Positions 48,170-56,979 of a stretch of 64,000 bases of DNA are shown here, piece by piece. The DNA is taken from the NCBI GenBank assembly GCA_046351415.1, contig JAXLYO010000011.1:1-64000 (forward strand). Reading direction: 5' to 3'. The notes under the pieces were generated by a model that worked only from the letters and a program-made list of their open reading frames with translations, searched no databases and had not been told where the DNA came from. This DNA is from JABFRG01 sp046351415. Lineage in GTDB: Bacteria > Myxococcota_A > Polyangia > Polyangiales > Polyangiaceae. A program made the translations under genes and the position numbers. Within the stretch, counting starts at the first letter, position 1. Each line of letters opens with the position of its first letter.

Positions 48170-49882
48170 CTACTTCAAAGGCAATGTGGTAGCGAACTTC
48201 CCGCCGTTGGCGAAGAAGTAAGAGCCGTTGGCGTCGCTCTGCACTGCGCACGGGCTTGCAACGCCTTCGGGCACCACTTTCCCGAAGCGGTTCTTCACGA
48301 GAAACGCGCCTCCGCCGGGGGGCCCGTTGCTGGTGGTGGCGTACCCTACGACGACCCCCGGGATCTGAGGATCACTCGTATACTCACCGCCCGCTCCCGT
48401 ATAGATCAGCGGGTTGCGCGGCGTACCCGTAATGCCAGTCTCGCAGACGTAGAGGTTGGCGCAGACGTTGCCAACGTGAACTCCGCCAATCGTGACGTAC
48501 TCGTCGGAGTCGATGACTCCATTGCAGTCGTTGTCGAGGTTGTTGGCGCAGTTGAACGCATGGGGAATCCCGCCCATGCAGGCGCCCCAGGAGGAGGTGG
48601 TCTTGTCACCACTTGCTTCACATAGCTGCGTTCCTTTGGAGCACTCCCCAAGCGCCGGTGCGTTGCAGACTCGTGTGCTGCCAACCAGACAGGGGCATTC
48701 GTTTCGATCGGGCGTGCCGTTGCAGTTCAAATCGAGGTTGGACGTGCAGTCGCGTGGCTTGGGGCTCGTGCCCCCGACGCACGTTCCCCACATGGATCCT
48801 GAACAGCTTTGGGTTCCCTGGGTACACTCGCCAATATTGCTGCCGCACGGTTGCGTCATTCCGTTTGTACAGGCGCAGCCATTGTCAATTGTTCCGTCGC
48901 AGTCATCGTCCTTCCCGTTGCAATTAACGGTCGGGCCATCGGTGGTCGGGCCGACTGCGCCGACGCATGGCCCGGGCGTGGGACCGACGCAGGCCTGCGT
49001 TCCTTTCTTGCATGCCCCCTTCGGCGGGTCAGAGGGGAACACGATTGCGATTCCGTTGGAGGTCATCGCACAGGCTCTTTCCAGGGTTCCGCTGATGTTC
49101 GGGTCGGCGTCATCGCAATCGGTGCCCAGCTGGATGGGGGGCTTGCCGTTCGATGCGGCGCAAGTAGCAGCGCGATCCAAGTCGCCGTCTGCATCCCGCG
49201 CAACATAGATACATGCTCCGTTTTCGCATCGAGGCTCTGAACAACCGAGAGGCACCGTTGCAATCGTTGGGCAGTCGGAAGGCAATTTGCATGTAGGGCC
49301 AGCATCTGGTGCGGCGTCGCCAGCGTCGGATGGGCCAGGAGGAGCATCCGGGGGTGCATCGATTCCACCGTCCGTGGCGCCCGGTCCACCAGGATCAATG
49401 CTGGCAGGAATGCAGCCTGTGCCGCTCTTGCACGTCGTTCGCTCATCACAAGGTACGTTCTTGCATGCCAGATAGAGTCCAATCGGAACCCGAAGGCGTT
49501 CTCCCGGGATGAACGCAATCTCACGGCGTGCAACGACACATCCCTCGTACTTTCGCTCCGCCGTACAAAGCTCGACCGGCACGTCGATGCCGAGCGTCAC
49601 TCTTATCGCGGCTGTTGCGCGCTCATCCCCGGAGGGGACTGTTGCGATAGACCCGATGTTGCCATCCACGCAAGTCGTCGTTGCCGTCGCAGGGGCGGCG
49701 CGCTCAATCGTTCCGGGTTTTCCGATCGCGATCGCAGCGCCGCGTACACTCGAGCATGGGAGGTCTGTGTTGAGCTCAAACGTGATTTGGGTCGCCTTCC
49801 CGCATGCGTTCACGCTGGCGAGTGCGCCGATCCCACATATGGCGGCTATCGCCGTATGACTTCGGGCGTGGCGCGTTCGCAT
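48170..49882 (-). CDS. MopE-like lipoprotein with metal-binding cysteine motifs
   Basis: A 570-residue lipoprotein; the signal peptide ends SVNAC. An N-terminal beta domain (about 25-150) is followed by an Asp/Pro/Ala linker and a series of MopE-type motifs: QLGTDCDDADPNISG, CNGKDDDCDGTIDNGC, CTSNLDLNCNGTPDRNEC, CANNLDNDCNGVIDSDE, separated by CTQGTQSCSGSMWGTCVGG-type cysteine modules. These Asp/Asn-rich turns bind calcium or other metals in related proteins. Common on myxobacterial surfaces. Transcribed alone. Confidence 0.82.
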   Translation of the reverse strand: MRTRHARSHTAIAAICGIGALASVNACGKATQITFELNTDLPCSSVRGAAIAIGKPGTIERAAPATATTTCVDGNIGSIATVPSGDERATAAIRVTLGIDVPVELCTAERKYEGCVVARREIAFIPGERLRVPIGLYLACKNVPCDERTTCKSGTGCIPASIDPGGPGATDGGIDAPPDAPPGPSDAGDAAPDAGPTCKLPSDCPTIATVPLGCSEPRCENGACIYVARDADGDLDRAATCAASNGKPPIQLGTDCDDADPNISGTLERACAMTSNGIAIVFPSDPPKGACKKGTQACVGPTPGPCVGAVGPTTDGPTVNCNGKDDDCDGTIDNGCACTNGMTQPCGSNIGECTQGTQSCSGSMWGTCVGGTSPKPRDCTSNLDLNCNGTPDRNECPCLVGSTRVCNAPALGECSKGTQLCEASGDKTTSSWGACMGGIPHAFNCANNLDNDCNGVIDSDEYVTIGGVHVGNVCANLYVCETGITGTPRNPLIYTGAGGEYTSDPQIPGVVVGYATTSNGPPGGGAFLVKNRFGKVVPEGVASPCAVQSDANGSYFFANGGKFATTLPLK

Positions 49883-50003
49883 GCCCGGTAGAATAGCCTA
49901 GCCGTTTGATCGTTTCCGCAAACTTGCGTTAGCTCATCTATACAATTGTTACCGCTCGGCGAGGAGGTACGGTTGATCTGGGCCACACCCGCGCGCTAAC
50001 CTC

Positions 50004-50966
50004 GTGCTTGTGAGAGCGTGGGCGAGCGTCGCACTTCGACTCGTATCGATCGGGGTCATGTTGACTCACTTTCCGCTTCTGGCGCACGCCCAGCAAGCGC
50101 CCGATGAAAAGAGCGACTCACTTCGTCGTGCACAGACCGCGAAGGAGCGCGGCGATGTGGCGCTCGATACCGCGAGACCGGCGGAGGCCCTCGCGGCGTA
50201 CGACGAAGCGTACCAACTCGATCCACAGCCAAGCCTCCTCTACAACCGTGGACGCGCCCTCCAGGCGCTAGAGCGTTACCCTGAGGCGCTCGCTCTTTTC
50301 GAACGCTTCCAGAAGGAGGCCCCGCCGCCCATCCTCGCCAAAGTCCCTGGCCTTGCTGATCTCCTCACGGAGGTTCGCGGCAAGACCAGCGTGCTGAGAC
50401 TGAACGGCGAACCTGCTGGCGCCCAGATTCGAGTTCGTGGACTCGTCGTGGGCCAGCTACCGATGCAGGGCGGGCTTCGCGTCAATGCTGGGAGGGCCGA
50501 GCTAGAGGTCACTCAGGACGGGTTCGTGACCTATCGCGCGACAGTCGACTTGCCGGGCAACGGAGCGTACGAGGGAAATATTCGCCTTCTCGAGCTCACC
50601 CCGCGAGGAATTCTCGAAGTGCGCTCATCGACCGTGGGCGCCCGACTCACCATCGATGGCTCGCCCTACGGAACTCTTCCATATTCTGGGCGCTTCCCCC
50701 CGGGAAATCATCGAGTGCTTGTTTCGAGTGATGGCTACGAGACCTCGGAGACGACCGTCGACATCGTGGCGAGCCAAAAGCGCGAGCTCGACCTCGCGCT
50801 CACCCGAACGACCAAGTTGTACGAGCGTTGGTGGTTCTGGACTGGGGTCGGAACCGTCGTGATAGGCGCCACGGTCGCGATATTGGCTGTAGCGCTCAAG
50901 CCGTCGGCAGAGCCTGGATCCATCGCACCGGGCGTGATCGCCTTCCCCAGCTCGATTCGATTCTAG
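50004..50966 (+). CDS. TPR/PEGA-domain protein
   Basis: A 320-residue protein, probably starting at GTG 50004 or 50010. A signal peptide ends LLAHAQ. A TPR-like region follows (about 35-110; RGDVALDTARPAEALAAYDE, LLYNRGRALQALERYPEALA). Next come two PEGA-type beta domains (GAQIRVRGLVVGQLPMQGGL; ARLTIDGSPYGTLPYSGRFP) and a C-terminal transmembrane helix (WFWTGVGTVVIGATVAILAV). This layout is common in myxobacterial envelope proteins; exact role unknown. It lies just upstream of the second YjdM copy, whose homology block starts in the spacer. Confidence 0.78.
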   Translation: MLVRAWASVALRLVSIGVMLTHFPLLAHAQQAPDEKSDSLRRAQTAKERGDVALDTARPAEALAAYDEAYQLDPQPSLLYNRGRALQALERYPEALALFERFQKEAPPPILAKVPGLADLLTEVRGKTSVLRLNGEPAGAQIRVRGLVVGQLPMQGGLRVNAGRAELEVTQDGFVTYRATVDLPGNGAYEGNIRLLELTPRGILEVRSSTVGARLTIDGSPYGTLPYSGRFPPGNHRVLVSSDGYETSETTVDIVASQKRELDLALTRTTKLYERWWFWTGVGTVVIGATVAILAVALKPSAEPGSIAPGVIAFPSSIRF

Positions 50967-51099
50967 GAGGCTTGGTTCGCGTCGCGACGCCCGCTTGCTC
51001 GTCGGTCTTTCTGGCAATCCGGATGCAGGCACTCGAGGTGCGTGACGCGAGCCGAGAACCTTGGACGCTACCCGCGAAGCGAGAGTAGGGTGCGGCGCC

Positions 51100-51450
51100 A
51101 TGAGCGAGTTGCCTCCGTGTCCCAAGTGTCAGTCCGCCTACACTTATGAGCAAGGGGGCCTGCTCGTGCGCCCGGAGTGCGCCCACGAATGGTCGCCCGC
51201 GGCTGCGTCGAACGAAACCGAGGCCGACGATGGCTTCATCGTGCGCGATGCGAATGGCAACACCCTCAAGGACGGCGACACCGTTGTCCTCGTGAAAGAC
51301 CTCAAAGTGAAGGGCGCCTCCAGCGCACTCAAAGCGGGAACGAAGGTGAAGAACATTCGCCTCGTCGACTCGGACCACAACATCGACTGCAAGATCGACG
51401 GCTTCGGCGCGATGGCGCTGAAGAGCGAGTTCGTGAAGCGCGCGACCTGA
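51100..51450 (+). CDS. yjdM: YjdM/PhnA-type protein, copy 2 with a lost zinc ligand
   Basis: A 116-residue protein almost identical to the product at 33368, including the C-terminal domain. The third zinc-ribbon cysteine is replaced by arginine (residue 24, codon CGC in place of TGC), so the ribbon reads CPKC ... RPEC and should not bind zinc normally. Other differences are conservative. The promoter region is shared with copy 1 from CGAGCCGAGAACCTTGGACG onward. It is followed by the intact OmpA-domain gene. Confidence 0.88.
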   Translation: MSELPPCPKCQSAYTYEQGGLLVRPECAHEWSPAAASNETEADDGFIVRDANGNTLKDGDTVVLVKDLKVKGASSALKAGTKVKNIRLVDSDHNIDCKIDGFGAMALKSEFVKRAT

Positions 51451-51565
51451 GCTCCTGCTCGCGATAATCTGGCGTAGGGCATGTGGCGCATATCGCACGG
51501 AAAGCCGGGCTCGGACCGATTGGGCTTGGCGCCGCTGGACGGTGCGATACGATGAAACGATCGCC

Positions 51566-52552
51566 ATGCTGCGCACTCGCTCTCTTCTTGCCGTGATGGT
51601 CCTGCTGCAGGGGGTCGTTGCGGCCCGAGATGCCAGCGCCGAGCCAAAGCTCACGCGCTCGGAGCAAATTTCCGAACAGACGCGGAAAGACGGAGTCCAG
51701 CAGCAAAAAGATGCGCTCGAGCGTTCCCGCGGCGGTGCTCCCTCGTCCGGGGGCGGGCCCGCCATTTCTTCCGCGGACGCAACGGCGATGTTCCGCATGC
51801 GCGGCGCTTGCACGAGTCTCGAAAGCGCCGTGCGTCGAAAGGACAAGTCAAGCGCGCTCTATTCCATCGGAACGCTGTCCGAGTGGGCAGGCTCGAAGTC
51901 GGCTGCGGCTGCGGCGCGCACCTGCGGCTTCGCGCCTTCGACGACGGACGCCCTGAAAGTTCTGCTGGGGGAGTCGACGCCCGCTCCCCGACCTACGTCT
52001 CCTCGAGTGAACGAGCCACGCAACCATGCGGCAACCCTTTCGACGCGCAGTGAATCGACGGCGCCCCGTCCGCGTTCGCCGGCTAGCTCGCCGTCGGCTT
52101 CGGCGATTGCTTCGACTGCGCGGCCTCTTCCCCCGGTTCCCTCGCCGCCGCCCGCACCTCGTGCGTCTTCTGTCGACACCTTCAAGCTGGAAACCTGGGA
52201 AGATCGTCTGGCGGGAGGGCAGAAGGTACTCTTTCGCGTTGGCGAAGCGGTGCCGCAAGCACCCTCGGTCGTCGCCGAACTGGCGGAGGCGATTCTCCAT
52301 ACGTCGCCGGCGATGACGTTCGTCCTCGTGGGTCACGGGTATCGAGAGGAGTCGAGCAAGATGCAGCCGATGGCGCTGGCACAGGCGCGCGTCGATGCGC
52401 TCCAAAAAGAGCTTGTGGCCCGAGGAGTTCCAGCCCGGCGTCTCAGCGTTCGAAACGAGCGCTCCGGAAAGCCCATCGCCCGTCTGGATACGCCCGAAGG
52501 CGTTCGCGACAATGCACGCGTGGACGTGATCATGGTGCGCCCGCAGCCCTGA
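51566..52552 (+). CDS. OmpA-domain envelope protein
   Basis: A 328-residue protein from the ATG at 51566: a signal peptide (VMVLLQGVVAARDASA), a helical region (about 30-125; MFRMRGACTSLESAVRRKDK), a Pro/Ser/Arg-rich linker, and a C-terminal OmpA-like peptidoglycan-binding domain (about 215-325; VLVGHGYREESSKMQPMALA, QARVDALQKELVARGV, DNARVDVIMV). It tethers an outer-membrane or periplasmic component to the cell wall. The decayed copy at 33839 lacks the whole OmpA domain. Confidence 0.82.
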   Translation: MLRTRSLLAVMVLLQGVVAARDASAEPKLTRSEQISEQTRKDGVQQQKDALERSRGGAPSSGGGPAISSADATAMFRMRGACTSLESAVRRKDKSSALYSIGTLSEWAGSKSAAAAARTCGFAPSTTDALKVLLGESTPAPRPTSPRVNEPRNHAATLSTRSESTAPRPRSPASSPSASAIASTARPLPPVPSPPPAPRASSVDTFKLETWEDRLAGGQKVLFRVGEAVPQAPSVVAELAEAILHTSPAMTFVLVGHGYREESSKMQPMALAQARVDALQKELVARGVPARRLSVRNERSGKPIARLDTPEGVRDNARVDVIMVRPQP

Positions 52553-52614
52553 CGGCCTCCGACTGCGCCCTTGGACGTTGAGGTACGCCATCGTTCCGGG
52601 CTAGAGTAATGCAC

Positions 52615-53418
52615 ATGAATCAAGCGTACGGCACCATCGGGTTGGCACTGGTCTTGGTTTGCGCGTGCTCGACGACATCTGTCACGCCGTCCCTCGACGC
52701 AAGCACGACGAGCGATGCGGGTTCGTTGCCGAGTGACGACGCCGCCACGCCGATGGATGCGAGCGTCGATGCGCAGGGGGCGCTCGACGCGGCGGACGCT
52801 GCCGTCGACTCCGGACCGCTCGCGTGTGATACGCCGCTTTCTGGCCAGCTCGTGAGCGTGTTTCCTTCGGGCGGGAACGTGACCGGTGCGACCGTGAGCT
52901 ACGATGGGTGTGGCGGTTCGACGACGGTCTCCGCTCCTCCTTCGTTCACGTTGAACGTGTCCAAAGGGGCGAGCGTGCTTCGCGCGAAGCTCGCGGGGTT
53001 CCATACGTCGCTGAGCGCGGAGCTCAACCCTGTCGTTCTTTCGTTGCCGCAGATTCCGCCCATCCCGCTGCAGCTCGTCGACGACTCCGTGCTTGCGGGG
53101 TACAACGCGCAGAAGGCGCACCTCGTCGTGTCGATCAATGCCGCTTCGGGGAATTGCACGAAGGCGGGGAACACCGTGTCCGTTCCGGGGCACGCGGAAG
53201 CAGTCGTCACCTACATCAACAACGACGGCTCCGATGCAGGTGGAGCGTCGATGGTCGCCTCGGGGCTCGCCTGGATCACCAACATCAACCCCGGCGCCAC
53301 CGTCACTCCGGTGATTACGGCTGCGGGCGGATGCAAAGTCAACACGACCTACACGACCGGTGCCGTTCGCCTCGAGGCAGACACGGTCACGATGCTCGGC
53401 GTGCAGTTGGCGCCCTAG
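52615..53418 (+). CDS. Lipoprotein with carboxypeptidase-regulatory-like beta domain
   Basis: A 267-residue lipoprotein from the ATG at 52615, chosen because the start is shared with the truncated copy at 34303. The lipobox lies in VCAC. A long Asp/Ala/Ser/Thr linker is followed by a beta domain SGQLVSVFPSGGNVTGATVS ... FTLNVSKGASVLRAKLAGFH and a C-terminal region with NCTKAGNTVSVPGHAEAVVT. The first beta domain resembles carboxypeptidase-regulatory-like folds. It is probably surface-exposed. It follows the OmpA-domain gene by 62 bp, and the pair is duplicated, in broken form, at 33.8-34.7 kb. Confidence 0.72.
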   Translation: MNQAYGTIGLALVLVCACSTTSVTPSLDASTTSDAGSLPSDDAATPMDASVDAQGALDAADAAVDSGPLACDTPLSGQLVSVFPSGGNVTGATVSYDGCGGSTTVSAPPSFTLNVSKGASVLRAKLAGFHTSLSAELNPVVLSLPQIPPIPLQLVDDSVLAGYNAQKAHLVVSINAASGNCTKAGNTVSVPGHAEAVVTYINNDGSDAGGASMVASGLAWITNINPGATVTPVITAAGGCKVNTTYTTGAVRLEADTVTMLGVQLAP

Positions 53419-53460
53419 ACGAGTCTCGCTACGGCTTCTGAGGGGGCCGTCGACAGCGCT

Positions 53461-54474
53461 CTAAGGCGTGCACATGCCCCAACCGCCACCGCGCTTATCC
53501 ATGACGCACGTCTGCCCGGCCTCGCAGTCCTTCGCCTCGAAGCAGGTGCGGCGCGGATCGCAATGCAGGATTCGATTGTCGGCTTTGACGCCGGAGACAT
53601 CGATGGGGTGGAGCGTTCCCTTGGAGAGGCAGCACGACCCATCGGATTGCGTTTTGCAACACGGTGCGAAGTTGGGAGCCTCACACTGAGGGGCCTCACA
53701 CTTGAGCTTGGCTTCTGGCTCCGCATAGCACCACTCCCCAATGAAGCAGGGGCTCGCAGGAATCTTCGCGAGTCCACCCTCGCACGTGAAGAGGACCGGG
53801 CCGACGGGGTCAGACCCTCCATCTGCGCGCGTGAGGCTCGCATCGGTCGCGGCGTCCGTGGCCGCATCCGTCGTGGTTCCCCCGTCACGTTTCCCGAGGC
53901 TCGAATCGTCGCAGCGGCCGCCGTTGTCGGAACACTGTGCATTGCGACATCCCCCGTCGACGCACGTTTCGCCGGTGCCACAGCGCACTCCCGCGCACGC
54001 GCTCGAAATGTTGACGTGGACCTCGACGGTCTCGTTCGATCGATAGCGGAATACGCGGGTTGCCCGGATGCACGTATCCTCTCCGTTCGCCTTGCAGCTC
54101 CCTGCGGGCGTCCGAGTGACGCCTGACCCCGCGACCACTTTCGTACCGACGACCACGCGCACGAACGCGCTGTCGGTCGTGCCTCGCAGGAGCACAAGGC
54201 TATTCTGTCGCTGCTTGTTCGTGATGTCTTCGCACCGAATCTGGGCAGCGGAGGTGGTCGCTCCTTCATTCAGCGCAAGATCGTCGAGCGATGTGCCGAC
54301 GTAGATGACCGCGTCGGTGAGGAACACGCCTTCCTTCGGACTTCCAGCCAGCGCAGCCTCGCAAGCAGCCTGCGTCGTGAGGATCAACCTTGCCTGCGTG
54401 GGGGCGAGGCAAGATACGGCGATGACCGCCGTCGCGAGCGGGATGACCCATGCTCCTCGGTACCTGAGACGCAT
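53461..54474 (-). CDS. Cysteine-rich lipoprotein
   Basis: A 337-residue lipoprotein; the signal peptide ends VIAVSC. An N-terminal domain (about 25-160) contains LILTTQAACEAALAGS, CEDITNKQRQNSLVLLRGTT and CIRATRVFRYRSNETVEVHV. A cysteine-rich segment (CAGVRCGTGETCVDGGCRNA), an Asp/Thr/Ala linker and a C-terminal part with clustered cysteines (FAPCCKTQSDGSCCLSKGTL, CDPRRTCFEAKDCEAGQTC) follow. Typical of predicted myxobacterial cell-surface lipoproteins. No function assigned. Confidence 0.75.
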   Translation of the reverse strand: MRLRYRGAWVIPLATAVIAVSCLAPTQARLILTTQAACEAALAGSPKEGVFLTDAVIYVGTSLDDLALNEGATTSAAQIRCEDITNKQRQNSLVLLRGTTDSAFVRVVVGTKVVAGSGVTRTPAGSCKANGEDTCIRATRVFRYRSNETVEVHVNISSACAGVRCGTGETCVDGGCRNAQCSDNGGRCDDSSLGKRDGGTTTDAATDAATDASLTRADGGSDPVGPVLFTCEGGLAKIPASPCFIGEWCYAEPEAKLKCEAPQCEAPNFAPCCKTQSDGSCCLSKGTLHPIDVSGVKADNRILHCDPRRTCFEAKDCEAGQTCVMDKRGGGWGMCTP

Positions 54475-54603
54475 CGTCGTCTATCGTACCCTTGGTTGGG
54501 CGGCCGGGGGAGCCCTTGACACGGCCCTGAGCGAACTTAAACGGTATGGCAGAACCCGGCGCGGGGGTCGCTCCGCGCGCATACAGTATCTAGGAGGTAT
54601 GTC

Positions 54604-55041
54604 ATGCTCACCACATGGGATGCCGTCTCGACGCTGGACCGTATCTTTGATGACATCATGGGGTCTGCGCTCGGTGCGGCTACGAATACACGCACATTTG
54701 TTCCTGACGTGGACGTGCGCACGAACGACGATGAAGTACTCGTCGTCTGTGACGTCCCGGGTCTGAAGCTCGAAGACATCGACGTCACGTTGCAGAATCA
54801 CGTCCTCTCCATCAAAGGGGCGAGACGGTTCGATGCGAATGAGAACGAGCAAGTGATGCTCGGACGGAGCTACGGCGCATTCGAACGCAAGTTCACCCTG
54901 CCTGATTCGCTCGACGAGTCGAAGCTGTCCGCAACGCTTGCAGACGGTGTGCTTACGATAAGCGTCCCGAAGCTACCCAGCGCAAAGCCCGTCAAGATTC
55001 AGGTTTCGAGAGGCCCTACGCCCAAGCAGTTGAAGGGTTGA
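54604..55041 (+). CDS. Small heat shock protein (Hsp20/alpha-crystallin)
   Basis: A 145-residue Hsp20 protein with a strong TAGGAGG site before the ATG. The alpha-crystallin domain (about 35-130) has VDVRTNDDEVLVVCDVPGLK, LSIKGAR, SYGAFERKFTLPDSLDESKL and the signature ADGVLTISVPK. It prevents aggregation of unfolded cytoplasmic proteins. No CIRCE or ROSE-type element was recognised upstream. A clear intrinsic terminator follows. Confidence 0.92.
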   Translation: MLTTWDAVSTLDRIFDDIMGSALGAATNTRTFVPDVDVRTNDDEVLVVCDVPGLKLEDIDVTLQNHVLSIKGARRFDANENEQVMLGRSYGAFERKFTLPDSLDESKLSATLADGVLTISVPKLPSAKPVKIQVSRGPTPKQLKG

Positions 55042-55050
55042 AGGCGAATC

Positions 55051-55090
55051 GCACCGCAGGGACACGTACGCCTTTCCCTGCGGTGCTTTT
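55051..55090 (+). terminator. Intrinsic terminator after hsp20
   Basis: A perfect 12-bp stem (GCACCGCAGGGA at 55051-55062, complement at 55075-55086) with a 12-base loop is followed directly by TTTTCCTCTTT. Confidence 0.85.
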
Positions 55091-55111
55091 CCTCTTTGCA
55101 CCCATCACGGT

Positions 55112-56347
55112 ATGCTCCGCGACATGGCGCCGCGACAACTCCCGACCCAGCTTCGAGCACGAGGCGCCCCGGACCGCCTCGTCGTGACGTTCAGCGACAT
55201 CGAAATGGGGGCAGGGGGCCCGTATGACGATTTTCCGCGATCAGACTTTCTCGCGGAGGTGATTCGAGGGTACGGACGTGATCCGTTTCGTTGGCTTTCT
55301 GTCGACCTCGTGTTCAACGGCGACACGTTCGATTTGCTCAAGACTTCGACGCGCGGAGGCTGGCCCACCCATGTTTCGCGAGAGCTCGCCATCGAGAAGT
55401 TCGAGCAAGTCGCGGCTGCGCACCCGGCGTTCTTCGAAGCGCTACGCGACCACGTGCGCGGCGACCCGGAGCGAAGACGCGTCTTCTTCATCGTCGGCAA
55501 CCACGACATGGAACTTCTCTTCCCCGACGTGCAGACCGCGATTCGAAGTCGTATCGGGACGCCGGAGAATGTGATCTTTCCAGGCTTCGAACTCGCCATC
55601 GGACGCACCCACATCGAGCATGGCTCCCAGCTCGACCCGCTCTTCTACGTGGACCCGAAGAAGCCGTTCGTCGTCACCAAGGATGGAACGAACATCCTAA
55701 ATCTCAGCTGGGCATCCGTAGCGATTCTCGAGGTAGCGATTCCACTGCAGCCCTTGCTTTACCACCACGACAGGCTCAAACCGCGGGAGCTCGTGCTCGA
55801 GCTCATTTCTGAGGTCAAGGAGCTCCTCACGAACGAGTTCTGGACCTATTGGACGCGCCGCTACTTTCGTGACCTCGTCTCTGGTGACCCACTCAAGTCC
55901 GTGAGCTGGACCATGCTCAAGGAATTGGCGCGGAGGCTTGCCTCCCGTGACCCCGACGTCGGCATGGACGACTCGCTCCAGCGGCAGATGCACCAAAGCG
56001 ATCGTTTCGACCTCTACCTGGTGGGGCATCAACACGAGCCCGGGCTCTGGAGTCACGGTCACCGAAAGGTCATTCGCACCGGCTGCGTCCGAGACGAGTT
56101 CATGCTCCTCGATCGGGGGCGCGTTCAGGTGCCCATCAACAAGAGCTGGGCCGAAGTCTACCTCTGCGGCGACGACGTGGTGCGCACCCAGCTCGTCGAA
56201 CAGGTCGCTCCGGAGCGGTCGCCGGACTCGATGCCGCGATCCATTTTCGATGTGGTGCCTGCGGTTCGCGCGAGGCTAGACGCGATCTCCGCCGCCGGGG
56301 GCTCCCAGACCGCAGCGCAGGACGCGCAGGAGGAGCTCGAACGGTGA
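55112..56347 (+). CDS. Metallophosphoesterase
   Basis: A 411-residue calcineurin-like phosphoesterase (the ATG at 55124 is an alternative start). Metal-binding motifs appear in order: VVTFSDIEMG, VFNGDTFDLL, IVGNHDMELLF, HIEHGSQLD and LVGHQHEPG. A helical insertion of about 110 residues sits between the fourth and fifth motifs. No signal peptide. The substrate is unknown; relatives act on UDP-diacylglucosamine, nucleotides or DNA. It is flanked on both sides by Hsp20-like genes. Confidence 0.82.
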   Translation: MLRDMAPRQLPTQLRARGAPDRLVVTFSDIEMGAGGPYDDFPRSDFLAEVIRGYGRDPFRWLSVDLVFNGDTFDLLKTSTRGGWPTHVSRELAIEKFEQVAAAHPAFFEALRDHVRGDPERRRVFFIVGNHDMELLFPDVQTAIRSRIGTPENVIFPGFELAIGRTHIEHGSQLDPLFYVDPKKPFVVTKDGTNILNLSWASVAILEVAIPLQPLLYHHDRLKPRELVLELISEVKELLTNEFWTYWTRRYFRDLVSGDPLKSVSWTMLKELARRLASRDPDVGMDDSLQRQMHQSDRFDLYLVGHQHEPGLWSHGHRKVIRTGCVRDEFMLLDRGRVQVPINKSWAEVYLCGDDVVRTQLVEQVAPERSPDSMPRSIFDVVPAVRARLDAISAAGGSQTAAQDAQEELER

Positions 56348-56482
56348 GCGAGTGTGCGGGGCTCTCGCCGCCCCGAGCGAGAAAAACCTCGGGTCCCCCT
56401 TGACGGTCTTCGCTCGGTGCTTATCCGTCGAAATGGACGCGGTGCCGGAGGGCTCCGGACGCCGCAGAAATGGAGGTGTCCC

Positions 56483-56887
56483 GTGCATTCGCCTCGTTCA
56501 GAACATCGTTTCCATGGGGGGCCATCCGTGGTCGACCACATTGGTCCTTGCCTGCCCACCATTGCGGAGCCGGCATGGTTCGCTCCGCCTGTAGACGTTC
56601 ACTACGAAGACGATCGTGGAGTCACGATCGTTTTTCACGTCTCCGACTACACAACGTCCGACCTACGCGTAGAGGCGAGTGGACGCAACGTCTTCGTCTG
56701 GGGGCCTCGCATTCGAAAGCACCGGGCCCGAGGCGAACGAAAGCCCCGCGCCATGCGCGTCTTCGCGCTACCTTTCGAGGTTGCGGCCCACGAACTGCGC
56801 ATGCGACGAAACGGTGAGTTGCTCCACGTCCGTATCCAGAAGAAAGTTGCACGCGTCGCTCCAGCCTCGTCCGTAGACGCAGCCTAG
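56483..56887 (+). CDS. Divergent Hsp20-like protein
   Basis: A 134-residue protein from GTG 56483, with GGAGG six bases upstream; the frame is open to 56354 but that part looks non-coding. Residues about 40-125 resemble an alpha-crystallin fold: VDVHYEDDRGVTIVFHVSDY, RVEASGRNVFVWGPRI, RVFALPFEVAAHELRMRRNG, ELLHVRIQKK. The ADGVL signature is replaced by RNGELLHV. The N-terminal arm is short and Pro/His-rich. Likely a small chaperone paralogue or an Hsp20-fold domain with another role. Confidence 0.68.
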   Translation: MHSPRSEHRFHGGPSVVDHIGPCLPTIAEPAWFAPPVDVHYEDDRGVTIVFHVSDYTTSDLRVEASGRNVFVWGPRIRKHRARGERKPRAMRVFALPFEVAAHELRMRRNGELLHVRIQKKVARVAPASSVDAA

Positions 56888-56979
56888 CTACATGCCGCAT
56901 CGCGCCGCGGTTACTTGTCGAGTTCGACAGTCCCCGCGCGCTTTGCGAGTGGGCTCGGGCCGGTTGGAGCTCGCTCCCG

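Noticed and set aside
55063..55074. Possible riboswitch or thermosensor around hsp20
   Set aside because: The only clear structure is the short intrinsic terminator after the gene; the 5' leader shows no conserved element I can name.
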